DNA of 64,000 nt from positions 8,175,001-8,239,000 of the forward strand of contig NC_087110.1 of NCBI RefSeq assembly GCF_963855985.1. Reading direction: 5' to 3'. This DNA comes from Ostrinia nubilalis (lineage: Eukaryota; Arthropoda; Insecta; Lepidoptera; Crambidae). Shown here one piece after another: positions 20,709-31,304 of this stretch. Made by a program: the position numbers and the translations under genes. The stretch's first letter is position 1; every line of letters starts with the position of its first letter. Below the pieces are notes generated by a model. That model searched no databases and was not told the DNA's origin. It saw nothing but the letters and a program-made list of their open reading frames with translations.

Positions 20709-22294
20709 TAAGTGAATAGCTAGCCAGTTCATCAAAAATGTATCAGGTCTTAGAACTAGGTTTTAACGACAGGGCTGGTCGACGTATAGTGACACGTCAT
20801 AGCGAATTTATAGTATTTTAAGGACCCCTAAAGATCTCCTATGAACAACTCGTTTTGGATCTGAGTGCGTTTTAAAACCTGCTTTACGGGAAAACTTGTC
20901 TCCATGGAATCCATCAAAAAACATAATAATTATTATAATATAATTTTGAGTTTCCGATGACATTTCGGCACTACTGTTGCAAGAGCCATGGTCACGGAGT
21001 AACTGACACGGAATTACTACGTGAAAGTTTAAAACAATATATCATCAAAAAACAGTTTAAGCTTAAACACCCATACTTGTTACAACTTTATCAATATTCA
21101 CTAAATATTGGCAGAAATAAACCTCCCAGAGAAGTTTGATTGACATTTCATAAAAAAACTCCTAACGCCATATTTGATTTTATGACTGCCAGCGATCCGA
21201 ATGGTAAAAATATAAATTATAACTACCCGGCTGCTTTAGAAATAGCCGTTTCTAAAGAGCTAGATTTCAAGAAGCCTCTCTAAAGGTTAAGTGAGCCTAG
21301 TTCATAACGACCGGCCTACAATAATGTATTCTAGAATTTAATAAACGAGCTAGTACCTACCTAACTGACCTTAAATGATTGGTTCAACTAGGTACTTGGG
21401 TGTTCGAAGAACTGGCCAATTACACTACTTAAATTGGCAACGAAAAAATATTGACCACGTTCTTATATCGACTTTTAGCAGAACAGACTTACAGCGCGCA
21501 GCGTACTAGCGGCATCTAATCTCATACACAGAAGTACCTAAATGTAAAGTATCAAAATCGGTTCAGTGGTTTAGGCGTGAAAGCAAGACAGACAGAGTTA
21601 CTTTTGCATTTATAATATTAGTACAGATAAAAGACAATAAAGTATCAACTCTGCTCGAAGCCTTAGACCTTCATGGGCAATTCGGTAATTTGCAAACGGG
21701 AATGGGGCTGTATCTGGAATAATCGCTGGAAATAAAAAAAACGCTAAATCAGTTTTATGCCTAATGTTTAGGTTAGATTTGCGCTTTTATGGCGTTCTTT
21801 AAATTGGCAATGGGGTTATGAAGCGTCTTTTAATAATCTCGTAAGGGAATAAAAAGTCAAAATTACTCAAAAAAGACTGCCTTCTGGCGCAGTCGGTTAA
21901 AAAGTTTTCTGTCGCACTTCATACTTTGTTTTTTTAACACAAAACGTACCTACATGCAGCGACTATTTACCTAATTACAATTCCTAAATACTTAAGTAGA
22001 TAGTGACATGAAACACATAATGGGTATCACACTAATAATAATATTATAAAGGCGAAAGTGTGTGAGTGTGTAATTGTGTATGTTTGTTTTCTCTTAACGT
22101 CTAAACGGCTGGAGCAAATTTTGATAAAATGACATTGGGAACTTTTTGCCCACTTTTCGAAAAGTAGCGGACACAAACGAAACCTATCACAGATGATACA
22201 TACTAATATCCAATGAATATCCGTGCATTTTTATTTTTAAGTGAATATACCTTCAAGTATAAAGCTTTGAAATAAAATACGTTTCGATGGGTGC
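20709..22294. other. Intergenic sequence with repeat fragments
   Basis: At 21541-21628 lies a 3' fragment of the GGTTTAGGCGTGA/CAGA family seen at 574-786. At 22022-22160 is a GGCGAAAGTGTGTGAGTGTG ... GTCTAAACGGCTGGAGC segment typical of another short lepidopteran repeat. Small frames here show no recognisable protein. Confidence 0.5.
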
Positions 22295-24356
22295 CTGGAA
22301 TAAAGCCACAATCGACAAAACGCATTTTTACAGGAGAAGAGATTTAGTGAAAATTTGGAATACTAACTAAACTACGAGGCGTATCCAAACGGTTTGTATA
22401 TCAAACGATGCGTTATTTTTTCTGGAGTAACATATAATGTTCATAAGGTTATAGTGCTTAGAATATACCTTAAAAAAGGTAGAAATATATATTGCCACCT
22501 CATACATTGAAAGTCCGTTCCGTAAGAGTCCATTGTGGTTTTATTCCGGTAAAAAGTTCGAAATTAATCATACAGCAATAGTGTATTGCAGCGTTTCACG
22601 CTGATCTGAAGGATGTATGGTGAATACAGTAATAGCCGTTTGCTTGAATTTAATGATCGACTTGGAAAATGTACTGGTGAATGCTGTGTACATTGTATGT
22701 TCATATGGTCCGTATCGAAATGAGTACAAAGTTGAATATCTCGAGTGTTTCGTTAATATCTTTGTATGAAGTAGTGGAATTTATTAGTACATAATAATAA
22801 TATTATAATATTACACGCTTTTGCCCGCGGCTTTTTCGTAGTTTAGAAGATATCATTAATTTTGTAACTTTTTTCCAATTTCATGACCTAGTAGGCTTTA
22901 AAAAGACTTGTCTTTTTTTCGGGTTGACTTATCTCAGATTTCTGTTTTTTGACCAATTCGCCATTAGTTGCAGATCTTTGAAAAAAAAATTTACCTTCCT
23001 ATCTTTTATGCAAGATTCAAAATTTTTGCTAGAAACATAAAAAATATGCTTTTAGCAGAAAATTATCAAATTTTCAACTTAAATGTTTAAATAATAAAAA
23101 ATAAGAACTTCCATAGGTTCTAAATAATTTTAAAAACTGCGCAGTTTCCTGGACATTCATAATAATACAAAAAAACATGTACTGGTTAGGCCACTTTTCC
23201 TGTAATATCCCCACTAAAGTGGTAAGTCGGAGATTCCGCTAAATTTCAGGTTCTCTTCACACTAGTAGGTATTTTAAGGGTAATAGTAAAAAATTTAACA
23301 ACTGCCTCTGTAGTCAAGTGGTAAGAAGTAAGCTTCATAGGTCCTGGGCTCGATTCCCAGTGGAGGCGAAATTTTCTGCTCGGTATGGTTGGACGTAGGG
23401 TTTGATCTAAGTCTGCCTGGCTACCTTTCTAAGTCTGTCACCATAACAATAATGTTAATAACATTAGGTACTATGTTCCAGCAGTTGGAGGTAGGATAGC
23501 CTATTGGTTGGTTGAAGTTCCCTTCCACCTTCAGCTTGATCATCACTTTCTATCAGGTGAGATGAAGGGCAAGAGCTTCCTGGTTGTAGATATACAAATG
23601 TTTTGTTCAGTTATTGTCTCTAAATCTGTTTTAAGTAATGTAAAATGTGATTTCGAACCTATGGAAGTTCTTTTTTTATTTAAATTTTAAATATGAAAAT
23701 TTTTTATTATTCTTTTAAAAGCATTTATTATTTTTCATGTTTTTTGTATTTTGCATCGAAGATAAGAAGGTGGATATTTTTTTCAAACATCTGCAATTAA
23801 TAGCGATTCTGTCAAAAAAAAAGAAATCTGAGATAAGTCAACCCGAAAAAAAGATTAAAAATAATTAAAGCCTACTGCTTTAAAATTTTTTTATCTTTTT
23901 TTCGGGTCATGAAATTTTAATAAGTTACAAAATTATTGATAACTTCTAAACTACGAAAAATCGTAGAATATTTACATGGCGGTAAAATCGACCTAGGCAT
24001 GATTCTCACCTTCACCAGAACTATTATTACTTGAGAAAGTTTAAAGTAACTGTACAAGTAATGTATATTGTGAATTGGTATAAAAAGTTTATTTCGGGGA
24101 ACAAAGCCGCAATGGCCGTTACTTGTAGAAGATTGAAATAAAACTTTTAACATTGCACATGGCATGATTATTCCGGTAAACAAATTTTAAATGATGAATG
24201 GGGAATAACGATTCAATATCCATAGTGCTTTTGGAAAATCAGGCAGTTACAAAGATAAAATTCTGAAAAAAAATCACAAGGTGTATAGGAACCCGCAGAT
24301 TCCAAAAATCACTTAATCGGAAAACTGCTGCAATGGCTATTGCGGCTTTATTCCAG
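22295..24356. mobile_element. Element A: long-inverted-arm DNA element, CTGG...CCAG ends
   Basis: The left end CTGGAATAAAGCC (22295) faces CCAG at the right end (24353-24356), whose reverse complement reads CTGGAATAAAGCCGCAAT. Inside, long inverted blocks continue: TTTTTTTCGGGTTGACTTAT and ATCTCAGATTTC on the left match the reversed text at 23827-23850, and TTCGTAGTTTAGAAG matches 23943-23960. Arms are roughly 22295-23130 and 23650-24356. Short motifs such as TTATTCCGG and GCCGCAATGGCC recur. Flanks are GTGC and GCAC, so a duplication is not clear. No transposase is visible, so it would be a non-autonomous element, with a SINE in its loop. Confidence 0.65.
23300..23604 (+). mobile_element. 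tRNA-derived SINE in the loop of element A
   Basis: The head has an A-box-like TAGTCAAGTGG (23311-23321) and a B-box-like GGCTCGATTCC (about 23347-23357). Ends GCCTCTG and TGGAGGC could pair as an acceptor stem. The body has AGTCTGTCACCATAACAAT, CCAGCAGTTGGAGGTAGGA and CAAGAGCTTCCTGGTTGTAG, shared with 9671-9882. The internal RNA polymerase III boxes are the expected promoter. This is the most complete copy in the window. Confidence 0.8.
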
Positions 24357-25234
24357 GCACTCATCGGTTTCATCTTTCTGTACCCCCAGTGAAAAGGGAT
24401 CTAACTCGACTTAGATCAAAATTGACTTTATAACATAATGTGAATCTCTGAAAAATTAGCTATTTTTCTATCTAATCGGTATGTTTCTACGACGTATAGA
24501 AAAGAAAATAATGTTGTGCCAAATGATACAAGTAAGGCTTTGTTAACCAATTTTGAGTTTTCTTTCGTGTATATTGATACATGTCTACTTTTAACAAAGT
24601 GTACCGGAGGCTTCTTTCAATTTTTTATTGTGTCAAGAGGTATGACTCGTGTTACTACTTTTTACACGATTGAAGTTGTTCAGATTGAATTTGTGATTAA
24701 CAATATAAGATGACTCATATTAATATACACAAAAAAAACTATGTATTGTTGGTTGGTGAAAAAGAATGTAACTTAATTTATATCACAAAAAGTAAAAAAC
24801 AAAAGGTTATTTTTTTTGTGTATAATGATTCAATTAGACTAATACCATTAACCACAAAAGTTTCGTACATGTGTAAAATGTTATAAGTTACTTAGATCAG
24901 AAACATTTTAAAATCGCAACTAATAATTTGGTTAATTATTTGGTGTAAAATGATATAACTTAGCCCAAACGTCAGATTAAAGGAAAAAATAATGTCGTAG
25001 TTTATAAATCAAAGAACTTTAGTTAATAGTTTTAATAAATAATGGTGAACATCTACTAGTAAAACATAATTATAATTGAATTCAAAGTGCCTAACGTTGT
25101 CAATAAAAGTACTTAATAAGTGCATTATAGAATTTACAAGAGCTCCAACTACCAGAACTCTTTATAAACAAAACTCATCACCTTTGACAACAAATTGAAC
25201 TAGGCGAGTCATGTCGAGAACAAAATAAAAATGG

Positions 25235-26660
25235 CCTGTATAGCATTCCATCAGTGCAAGAGACTCATTGGTAGTAGATGAGGTCTCAACCCAAAGATAA
25301 CACTTTGGCTGTACACGTCGGTTATATGGCCCTCTTACACATATTATTATGGATCACTTGTATGGTGGCATAGAACACAACTATCCACAGCAAGATCAAA
25401 ACTCCAAAGCCTGCAACGCCTAGTAAGCATAGCGGCCACTAGTTGTATGAGAACCACTCCATCGACATCACTTGAGTACCTTCTGAATCTTAGATCTTTA
25501 AACCTCTTCATTCAGGAGGAAGCGCAAGCAGCCGCTCTAAGACTTAAAGGTCAAGGACATATAAGAAGCAAAACAAGGAGACAGGACATTCCACGATCCT
25601 GCACAAAACCCTAATAAAAGAAATACCTCTCACCGAGGCACCTATCGACAGAATTCCCTGTGTTCAAATCTTCGACTGAAGATATAATATCCAGCTTTCA
25701 GCGGAAACGCAAGATTGCTCTGGAATCAATGAACTTAGGATATACACTAATGGATCCAAAACCCAAAAAGGTACAGGAGCTGGTGTCTTCTCGAATTACC
25801 TAAATATACTAAGAATATCTACAACACTAGATAAACACAATACAATTTTCCAAGCAGAATGCAATCAGAGCAGCACAAGCGGTTGCAACCATAGACATCC
25901 GAGGTCTGAATATAAAAATAATCTCAAATAGTGCAAGCAATACAAAGCAACTTAATATACTACATTATAATACTTATATTGGAATGCCATGACGCGCTCC
26001 TAAGTCATTGCAGACGCAAATGGCATTACCCTGCACTCCTGAAGTAGATCAAAGGGCACAGTAACTCCTTGGGCAACGACGCAGCAGATGATCTGGCCAG
26101 AAAGGGATCGTACACGACGGTATTTGGTCCGGAACAATTATCTACCTATAATGCCGATACCATAAACACAGATCAAGACCTGGCTGCGCTCCAAAATAGA
26201 AAAATAACACCACACAGAATAGAAAGATTGTGAAAGATGCAGGCAAACAAAAGATGCAGTTGTGGATATATCGAAAAAGTTCTCCCGCAACCTCATAAGA
26301 CTAAACAGGGACAACATCCACAAGGTCCTAAGTGTAATAACAGGTATGTTAAACAAACACCTACACAATATAGTTGTTACAGACAGCCTACTGTGTAGAA
26401 TATGCATGGAGGCAGAAGAAAAACCGCAGCACGTGCACAAGTAGTGCACAAGCGTAGCAGATCAGCAGGCTCAAATTCTCCAATCACCAGGGTCGCTGCA
26501 GAAGGCCTGTAGCGACCTAGATAGGCTGCTGCTACTTGGGGGGATCTGGAGCGATTGGAATAGGAAGATAAACTACAAATAGCACACAATGGTCTAATCA
26601 AGAGGCTAAGTGCAATATTCGATTGCCCTGAGAAACTATCTACGAAAGTCCTTATGAATG
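25235..26660 (+). pseudogene. Decayed I/R1-like non-LTR retrotransposon, RT end to RNase H and zinc knuckle
   Basis: Several short stretches in shifting frames read as the 3' half of an ORF2. First comes a post-RT region (WPSYTYYYGSLVWW near 25326, then LQSLQRLVSIAATSC). Next is an RNase H start IYTNGSKTQKGTGAGVFSN (about 25740-25796), followed by GHSNSLGNDAADDLARKGS (about 26056-26110). The end has a CxxC-type finger, LLCRICMEAEEKPQHVHK (to 26444), in which the final Cys is replaced by a stop. The order RT, RNase H, then terminal CCHC is that of the I/R1/TRAS group. Many stops, frame changes and gaps make it clearly dead. It lies within element B and looks like an insertion into it. Confidence 0.8.
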
Positions 26661-26851
26661 GATACTATGTATAAAGTAAATAATTATGTAAATGGCATGT
26701 GTTGCTGGACTTTATCTGCTTAGCTCGCAAGTATAACATGTCTTGTTAATTCATGTCTCTATTGATTTAAGAAGATTCCCGCCCCAGGCAGTTCGATTTT
26801 TTCAAGTTATTTATGATTTAAGAAGAGTCTGACAAGGGTGGCTAAATTTCT

Positions 26852-26965
26852 TGCGCTGCTTCTTCTCAGCACTGGTCCATTTATGTCCCAAAATTATTGT
26901 AGGGTTCAAGTAATACTAGGACGTGTTAAAATGCTGTTTAAAAGCCTCTTTGTTGAAAACAAATG
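26852..26965 (+). repeat. Non-LTR 3'-UTR fragment
   Basis: It contains TTGCGCTGCTTCTTCTCAGC, ACTGGTCCATTTATG and AGGACGTGTTAAAATGC. The same block occurs at 54870-54990, at 59707-59760 (3' UTR of the 57-kb element), inverted at 41860-41925, and in part at 46770-46850. Confidence 0.7.
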
Positions 26966-29102
26966 CATTTTATGAATTTACTTTTATATTATCCTTCTGT
27001 AGCCAAAAGGCAATCAATATACCTTGACATCACCATCTCTGGTCCAGAGTTTGATTCCTAAAAGGGTAATTGTAGAAAACAAACTTTTCTCTGTCTCCTG
27101 TCTAATTAGTTCATGTGAAACCATTGTTGTTTCTGGTCTTTACTACACAATTGCTTCAGCTATACTTACTTTATAATAGGAGATAATGTATGTGATTTAG
27201 GCCGATATCATTCATGGTATATGGTGTAATAATGAATAAAATAGTAGTTTCAGATCAGAATAAACATTTAAGGAGTACATAATTAGAATTCAGTCTCAAA
27301 TTCTAGCCTTATTCCTTTATAGTCGCCACTTATATCACTTTACACATAATTATTAGGATACTTAGATCGCTATTGTGTTAGTTAGATCAGTTTACACATT
27401 TTTTTTCTCTCCACAAAATTGGTGGATATTAATATAAGTAACAATTTTTGGACGATTTACCCTAAATAACCTAAAATAATGATTCCTCATAGTGTAATTA
27501 CTTATGTTTGTTCTACAACTTTTTCTAAAATTGAAGAAACAAAAAATTATCAACAGAAATGGTGGAAAATGTATCACTTTACACTTGTTAGCGTGTGGTT
27601 AATTCAGTGTGGTGTAAAATGATTTATATCCCATTACATCACTTTACACGAATGTAAAGTTGTCGTGCATGGTGATATAACTATATTTTTATTTAATTAC
27701 GAAAAAACCACATGCTATATTTCCCAAACTGGCACACTGCCTAATTATATCTAACATTACCTTTCACCTAAAAAATATTTCATCAAGTTATCTCTAATAG
27801 CGACGAAGCAGGATTTTTTTTAACTTCAAATGCGATTTCCCAAAAATCACCATTTTCGACTTAACTCCCTTTTCACAGGGGGTACAGCTTTGTCCGCCGT
27901 GCTGCCGTCTATAAGCTAAAAGGCCGCTAAATGACAAAATCTAATTTTGAGCTAGAGCAGAAAAAAGCGGCAAAATTTTCAAACCGATGCTGCTCAGTAT
28001 CTATAAACATTTTGTCATGTTGTCATATACCAAAAAAAAAGGTATTTTTTTCAACTTTCCCATGAAGTAAGTTGATTTTGTAAAATATTAATAATTAATT
28101 CAATAAATACACATTTTCCTTTCTAACCTTGTAAAATTTTAAGGCTTGCTTCAAGTGTGCAGAACTAAATGGCGGCTAAAGAATCATAACTGCTTTTAAG
28201 TTATGGATTTATTAATAACTGCCAGAAAAGACAGGAAGTTATTAACATATCCATAACAAAAAAGCAGCTAATTACACATAGCCGCCTTTTAGCCAAGTAG
28301 ATATCGCTTAACTTCTCTTTCAAAATTTTTTAACATCTTATAATACAGTTATGCATAACTTAATGGCAGTTAATTACTAAACTTTTTCATATAACTGCTT
28401 TTTAGGCTAGCACTATCCACATCTGTATTTTTCGAATCCTGCAAAATTAAACGTTAACTTATAAAATCAAACTAAGTTTTTGCAAAGAAAAGTTCTTTTT
28501 TTCCACAAAACTATCGGGAATGGTGATTACAAAATAAAATAGTCCATTCTCTTAGTACCCTACCCTACATTTTAAAAATTGCTTTGTTTCTAGTTCTAAC
28601 AACCTTATTTGCATGTGTGGGGTATCAAATTAAATGTAATTAAGTGGTGTATAATGCTGTAATATGTGTAATAAGTGTAATAACCTCAGCTGAATTACAA
28701 TTACGAAAATATTTATCAAAATAAAATCTCAAGTCCATATTTTCAATTAACAGTCTCGAAACTATAAATAATAGACAGAATATATGTAAAGCACACATAA
28801 CGAGCAACTCATTATCTATTCAGGTTTTTTTTAACTCAATCAAATTCAAAATGTCTTAGTTATATAGTTGTCAGTGAGGCGCTCTCTACTCCAGACAGCT
28901 GTACTCTATTAGTTTCAACTAATTTCAGTGGGAAAGGAGACGAGTGAATGATAGTATTTTATGTTTCTTAAATTTAAATTTAAATATATTACCAACATTA
29001 TTCAGTACACTGTTTTTATCATTATTACTGTTTTCATTCTTGAGCAAACTTATGTTTCTATGAAACCTAGAAATACCATATTATTGAAATCAAATGAAAA
29101 GT

Positions 29103-30019
29103 TGCAACGGGGCGTCTAAGCTAGCTCAGTCTGACACCCCGCTGTTTAGTACTAAGTCCCAGTTCGCCTTCTGCGATGAGGGATGTGTACCTATCCAGGA
29201 TGCCTACAGGGATATTTGACCAAGGAAACGCACAATCAATAACACAATGGCACTTTATAATCTGGGTTCCACAATAGTTCACTTATTCTAGTTTCACTGA
29301 CTCTAAATCGCTATCGTTTAATAATGAGCAAGTTTACAAGTACTTTACAAGTTATATCACAATTTACTAATTACAACAAGAGGAATAACGACGCGCCCGG
29401 TTCGCGTCCCGTTAGCTAGCTTTCGTATCCGCGAGAGGGGCGGCGCCCTGTGCGAGGTTTATCGAGTGTTAGTCTGGATACTTATAACTAGGGGGGTAGG
29501 ATGTGGTCCGATTAGCTCGAGCCAGAGACCGAAGCCTCAATAGTGAGCGCGACCACTGGGGAAAGGCGTTGGACCTACGGGGCGAGGGGGTGTGAAGTTC
29601 AGGAAGGGTGGCAGCAGGATTGCTACCGCAGGTTCGGGATGAGTATCTCATGCACTACTCGGTAAGGACGAGAACCGGTTGGCTATCAACGATAGAACGT
29701 CTCGACACGACGCTTTATGGCAAGCCGCGGATTAATGACGAGGTATCGGATCAAGCCAAAGTCGAACAGTTAGGGTTAGTAAGGAACAGTGTGGATAGCT
29801 ATTCGCTAGGGACTCTTTGCAATGCAGCCGAGGGAATGATAGACGCGCGCGCGAACGTCTGGCTGTTACAATGGCTCCCGAGCGAATGCTAGGCGCCCGC
29901 GGTCGCCGCCGTCTCTTATATTAGCTCGGTCCGTGCGGCGTGCGGCCGCGCAGCCGTAGGGTTGTCAAAATCTCTGCGCTCGGTGCTAGGGCTGTCGATG
30001 CGTCGCGGGGCGCGTCACA
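29103..30019 (-). repeat. Gypsy 3' LTR
   Basis: This 917-bp LTR begins TGCAACGGGGCG and ends GCGCGTCACA on the plus strand. It matches the other LTR without length difference. Small frames inside it are identical in both LTRs and are not considered genes. Confidence 0.93.
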
Positions 30020-30028
30020 TCCTCCCTT
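30020..30028 (-). other. Gypsy polypurine tract
   Basis: The plus strand reads TCCTCCCTT, so the coding strand reads AAGGGAGGA directly before the 3' LTR. This is the expected plus-strand primer site. Confidence 0.75.
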
Positions 30029-30244
30029 GTTTTGGAGATTTTTACCTGGAAAAATCACAAGTCTGGTACATAAAGGTTCTACATGAACAACTATAATTCA
30101 TGTTAATAATAAGTTATTTTTGGGTAACTTCATAACGAGTAAAAATTAAAATATAAAACATGACTGAACTTGTACTTTATCATTAGCCCAATAATAACTC
30201 CTTATTTAAAACATGACAGTGCATTTATTTACTTATAATAATAT

Positions 30245-30480
30245 TAGCTAACTTGGTCTTGAAACAATGTTATTGAGATACCTTTAATTTTTTTTGCTTA
30301 CAATGAACTAATTTAACGCTAATTTTAGCTAACTTAGTTTTGAAACAATGTTATTAAAATACCTTTAATTTTTTTTGCTTACAATGAACTAATTAAACGC
30401 TAATTTTAGCTAACTTAGTTTTGAAACAATGTTATTAAGATACCTTTAATTTTTTGTTTACAATTAACCAATGAACTAAT
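30245..30480. repeat. 81-bp tandem repeat, three units, in gypsy 3' region
   Basis: The phrase TAGCTAACTT starts at about 30245, 30326 and 30407. Each unit includes TTGAAACAATGTTATT and a poly-T block. The array lies between the frame end and the 3' LTR. A second, looser duplication (ATACAGGGTTA ... TTAATACTTAT) is at about 31055-31190. Confidence 0.8.
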
Positions 30481-31304
30481 TAAACGAGTTGTTTACTTTG
30501 TTGTTACGAGTATTCAATTTGAAATATTTCTTTGATACAATAATAGTATGCATGGCACTTGTTGTTAATATTTCTAGTTTACTAGTTTAATTATTTAAAT
30601 TACTATACTCAGAATAGGCATCTGATTAATGTTAATAATTTCTATAATTATTAAAAGTTATACAAGACAATGGCAGTTAAAGGGTTAAGTTTTAGTTACA
30701 ATAAACAATATTTCCTAATGTAAATGGAATGCAGCTTGGCGCGGCGCGCGAACATTAGGCAGGTAAAATCTAGTTATGAATCATCTAGCGAGCGAGTGCC
30801 GGCCGTGGCGAATAGAAAAAAATACGTATCACTGATAATATGCAAATGAGCTCGCTCGGTGAATCGTTCTTACAATGTTTGTTTACTACGAGTATTTAAA
30901 AGTTATCGAGAAACTGGTAGTACTATTGACGCGTAGCAAACCGGTTTGTTATTTATGTGAGTTTAGGTTGCGAGTTACGAGTAGGTAAATAACAATGCGA
31001 TTTGCGTCAATAGTTATTTAACGAGATTAAATAGAACACTTTAACTATTTAAATTATACAGGGTTATTATCTAATGATAATTAATACTTATAGGCTATTG
31101 GTATGTGATATTTAGCGAGATTAAATTCAAGAACTGAATGATTTAGATCATACAGGGTTACTATGTAATGTTAATTAATACTTATATATTATTGACTTGT
31201 TTTTAAATACTGAGAAAGTTACTTTAACGAGAACTGACTAGACAATTACTAAGTACCTACTTTGTATCTATCTATTAGAAACCTAACTTAGGTATAAAGT
31301 TAAG
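30481..31304 (-). other. Gypsy 3' noncoding region
   Basis: This AT-rich internal DNA between the truncated pol frame and the 3' LTR holds no env-like frame. It includes GC-richer text near 30738-30800. In a complete relative this could correspond to env or 3' UTR. Confidence 0.5.

Larger units (their letters stand above)
24378..27887. mobile_element. Element B: long-inverted-arm DNA element, CTTT duplication
   Basis: The left end CTGTACCCCCAGTGAAAAGG (24378) faces a right end whose reverse complement reads CTGTACCCCCTGTGAAAAGG. A 4-bp duplication CTTT flanks it exactly: 24374-24377 and 27888-27891. Subterminal zones carry a repeated motif near GTGTAAAATGATAT in both orientations, for example 24937-24955, 27331-27344, 27562-27575, 27607-27620 and 27633-27643. 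The centre is occupied by a non-LTR relic (25235-26660). No DNA-transposase frame is visible. Confidence 0.75.

Noticed and set aside
29608..29892. 94-codon frame inside the gypsy LTR, repeated exactly at 34045-34329
   Set aside because: It is identical only because the LTRs are identical, runs antisense to the element's transcription, and has no domain.
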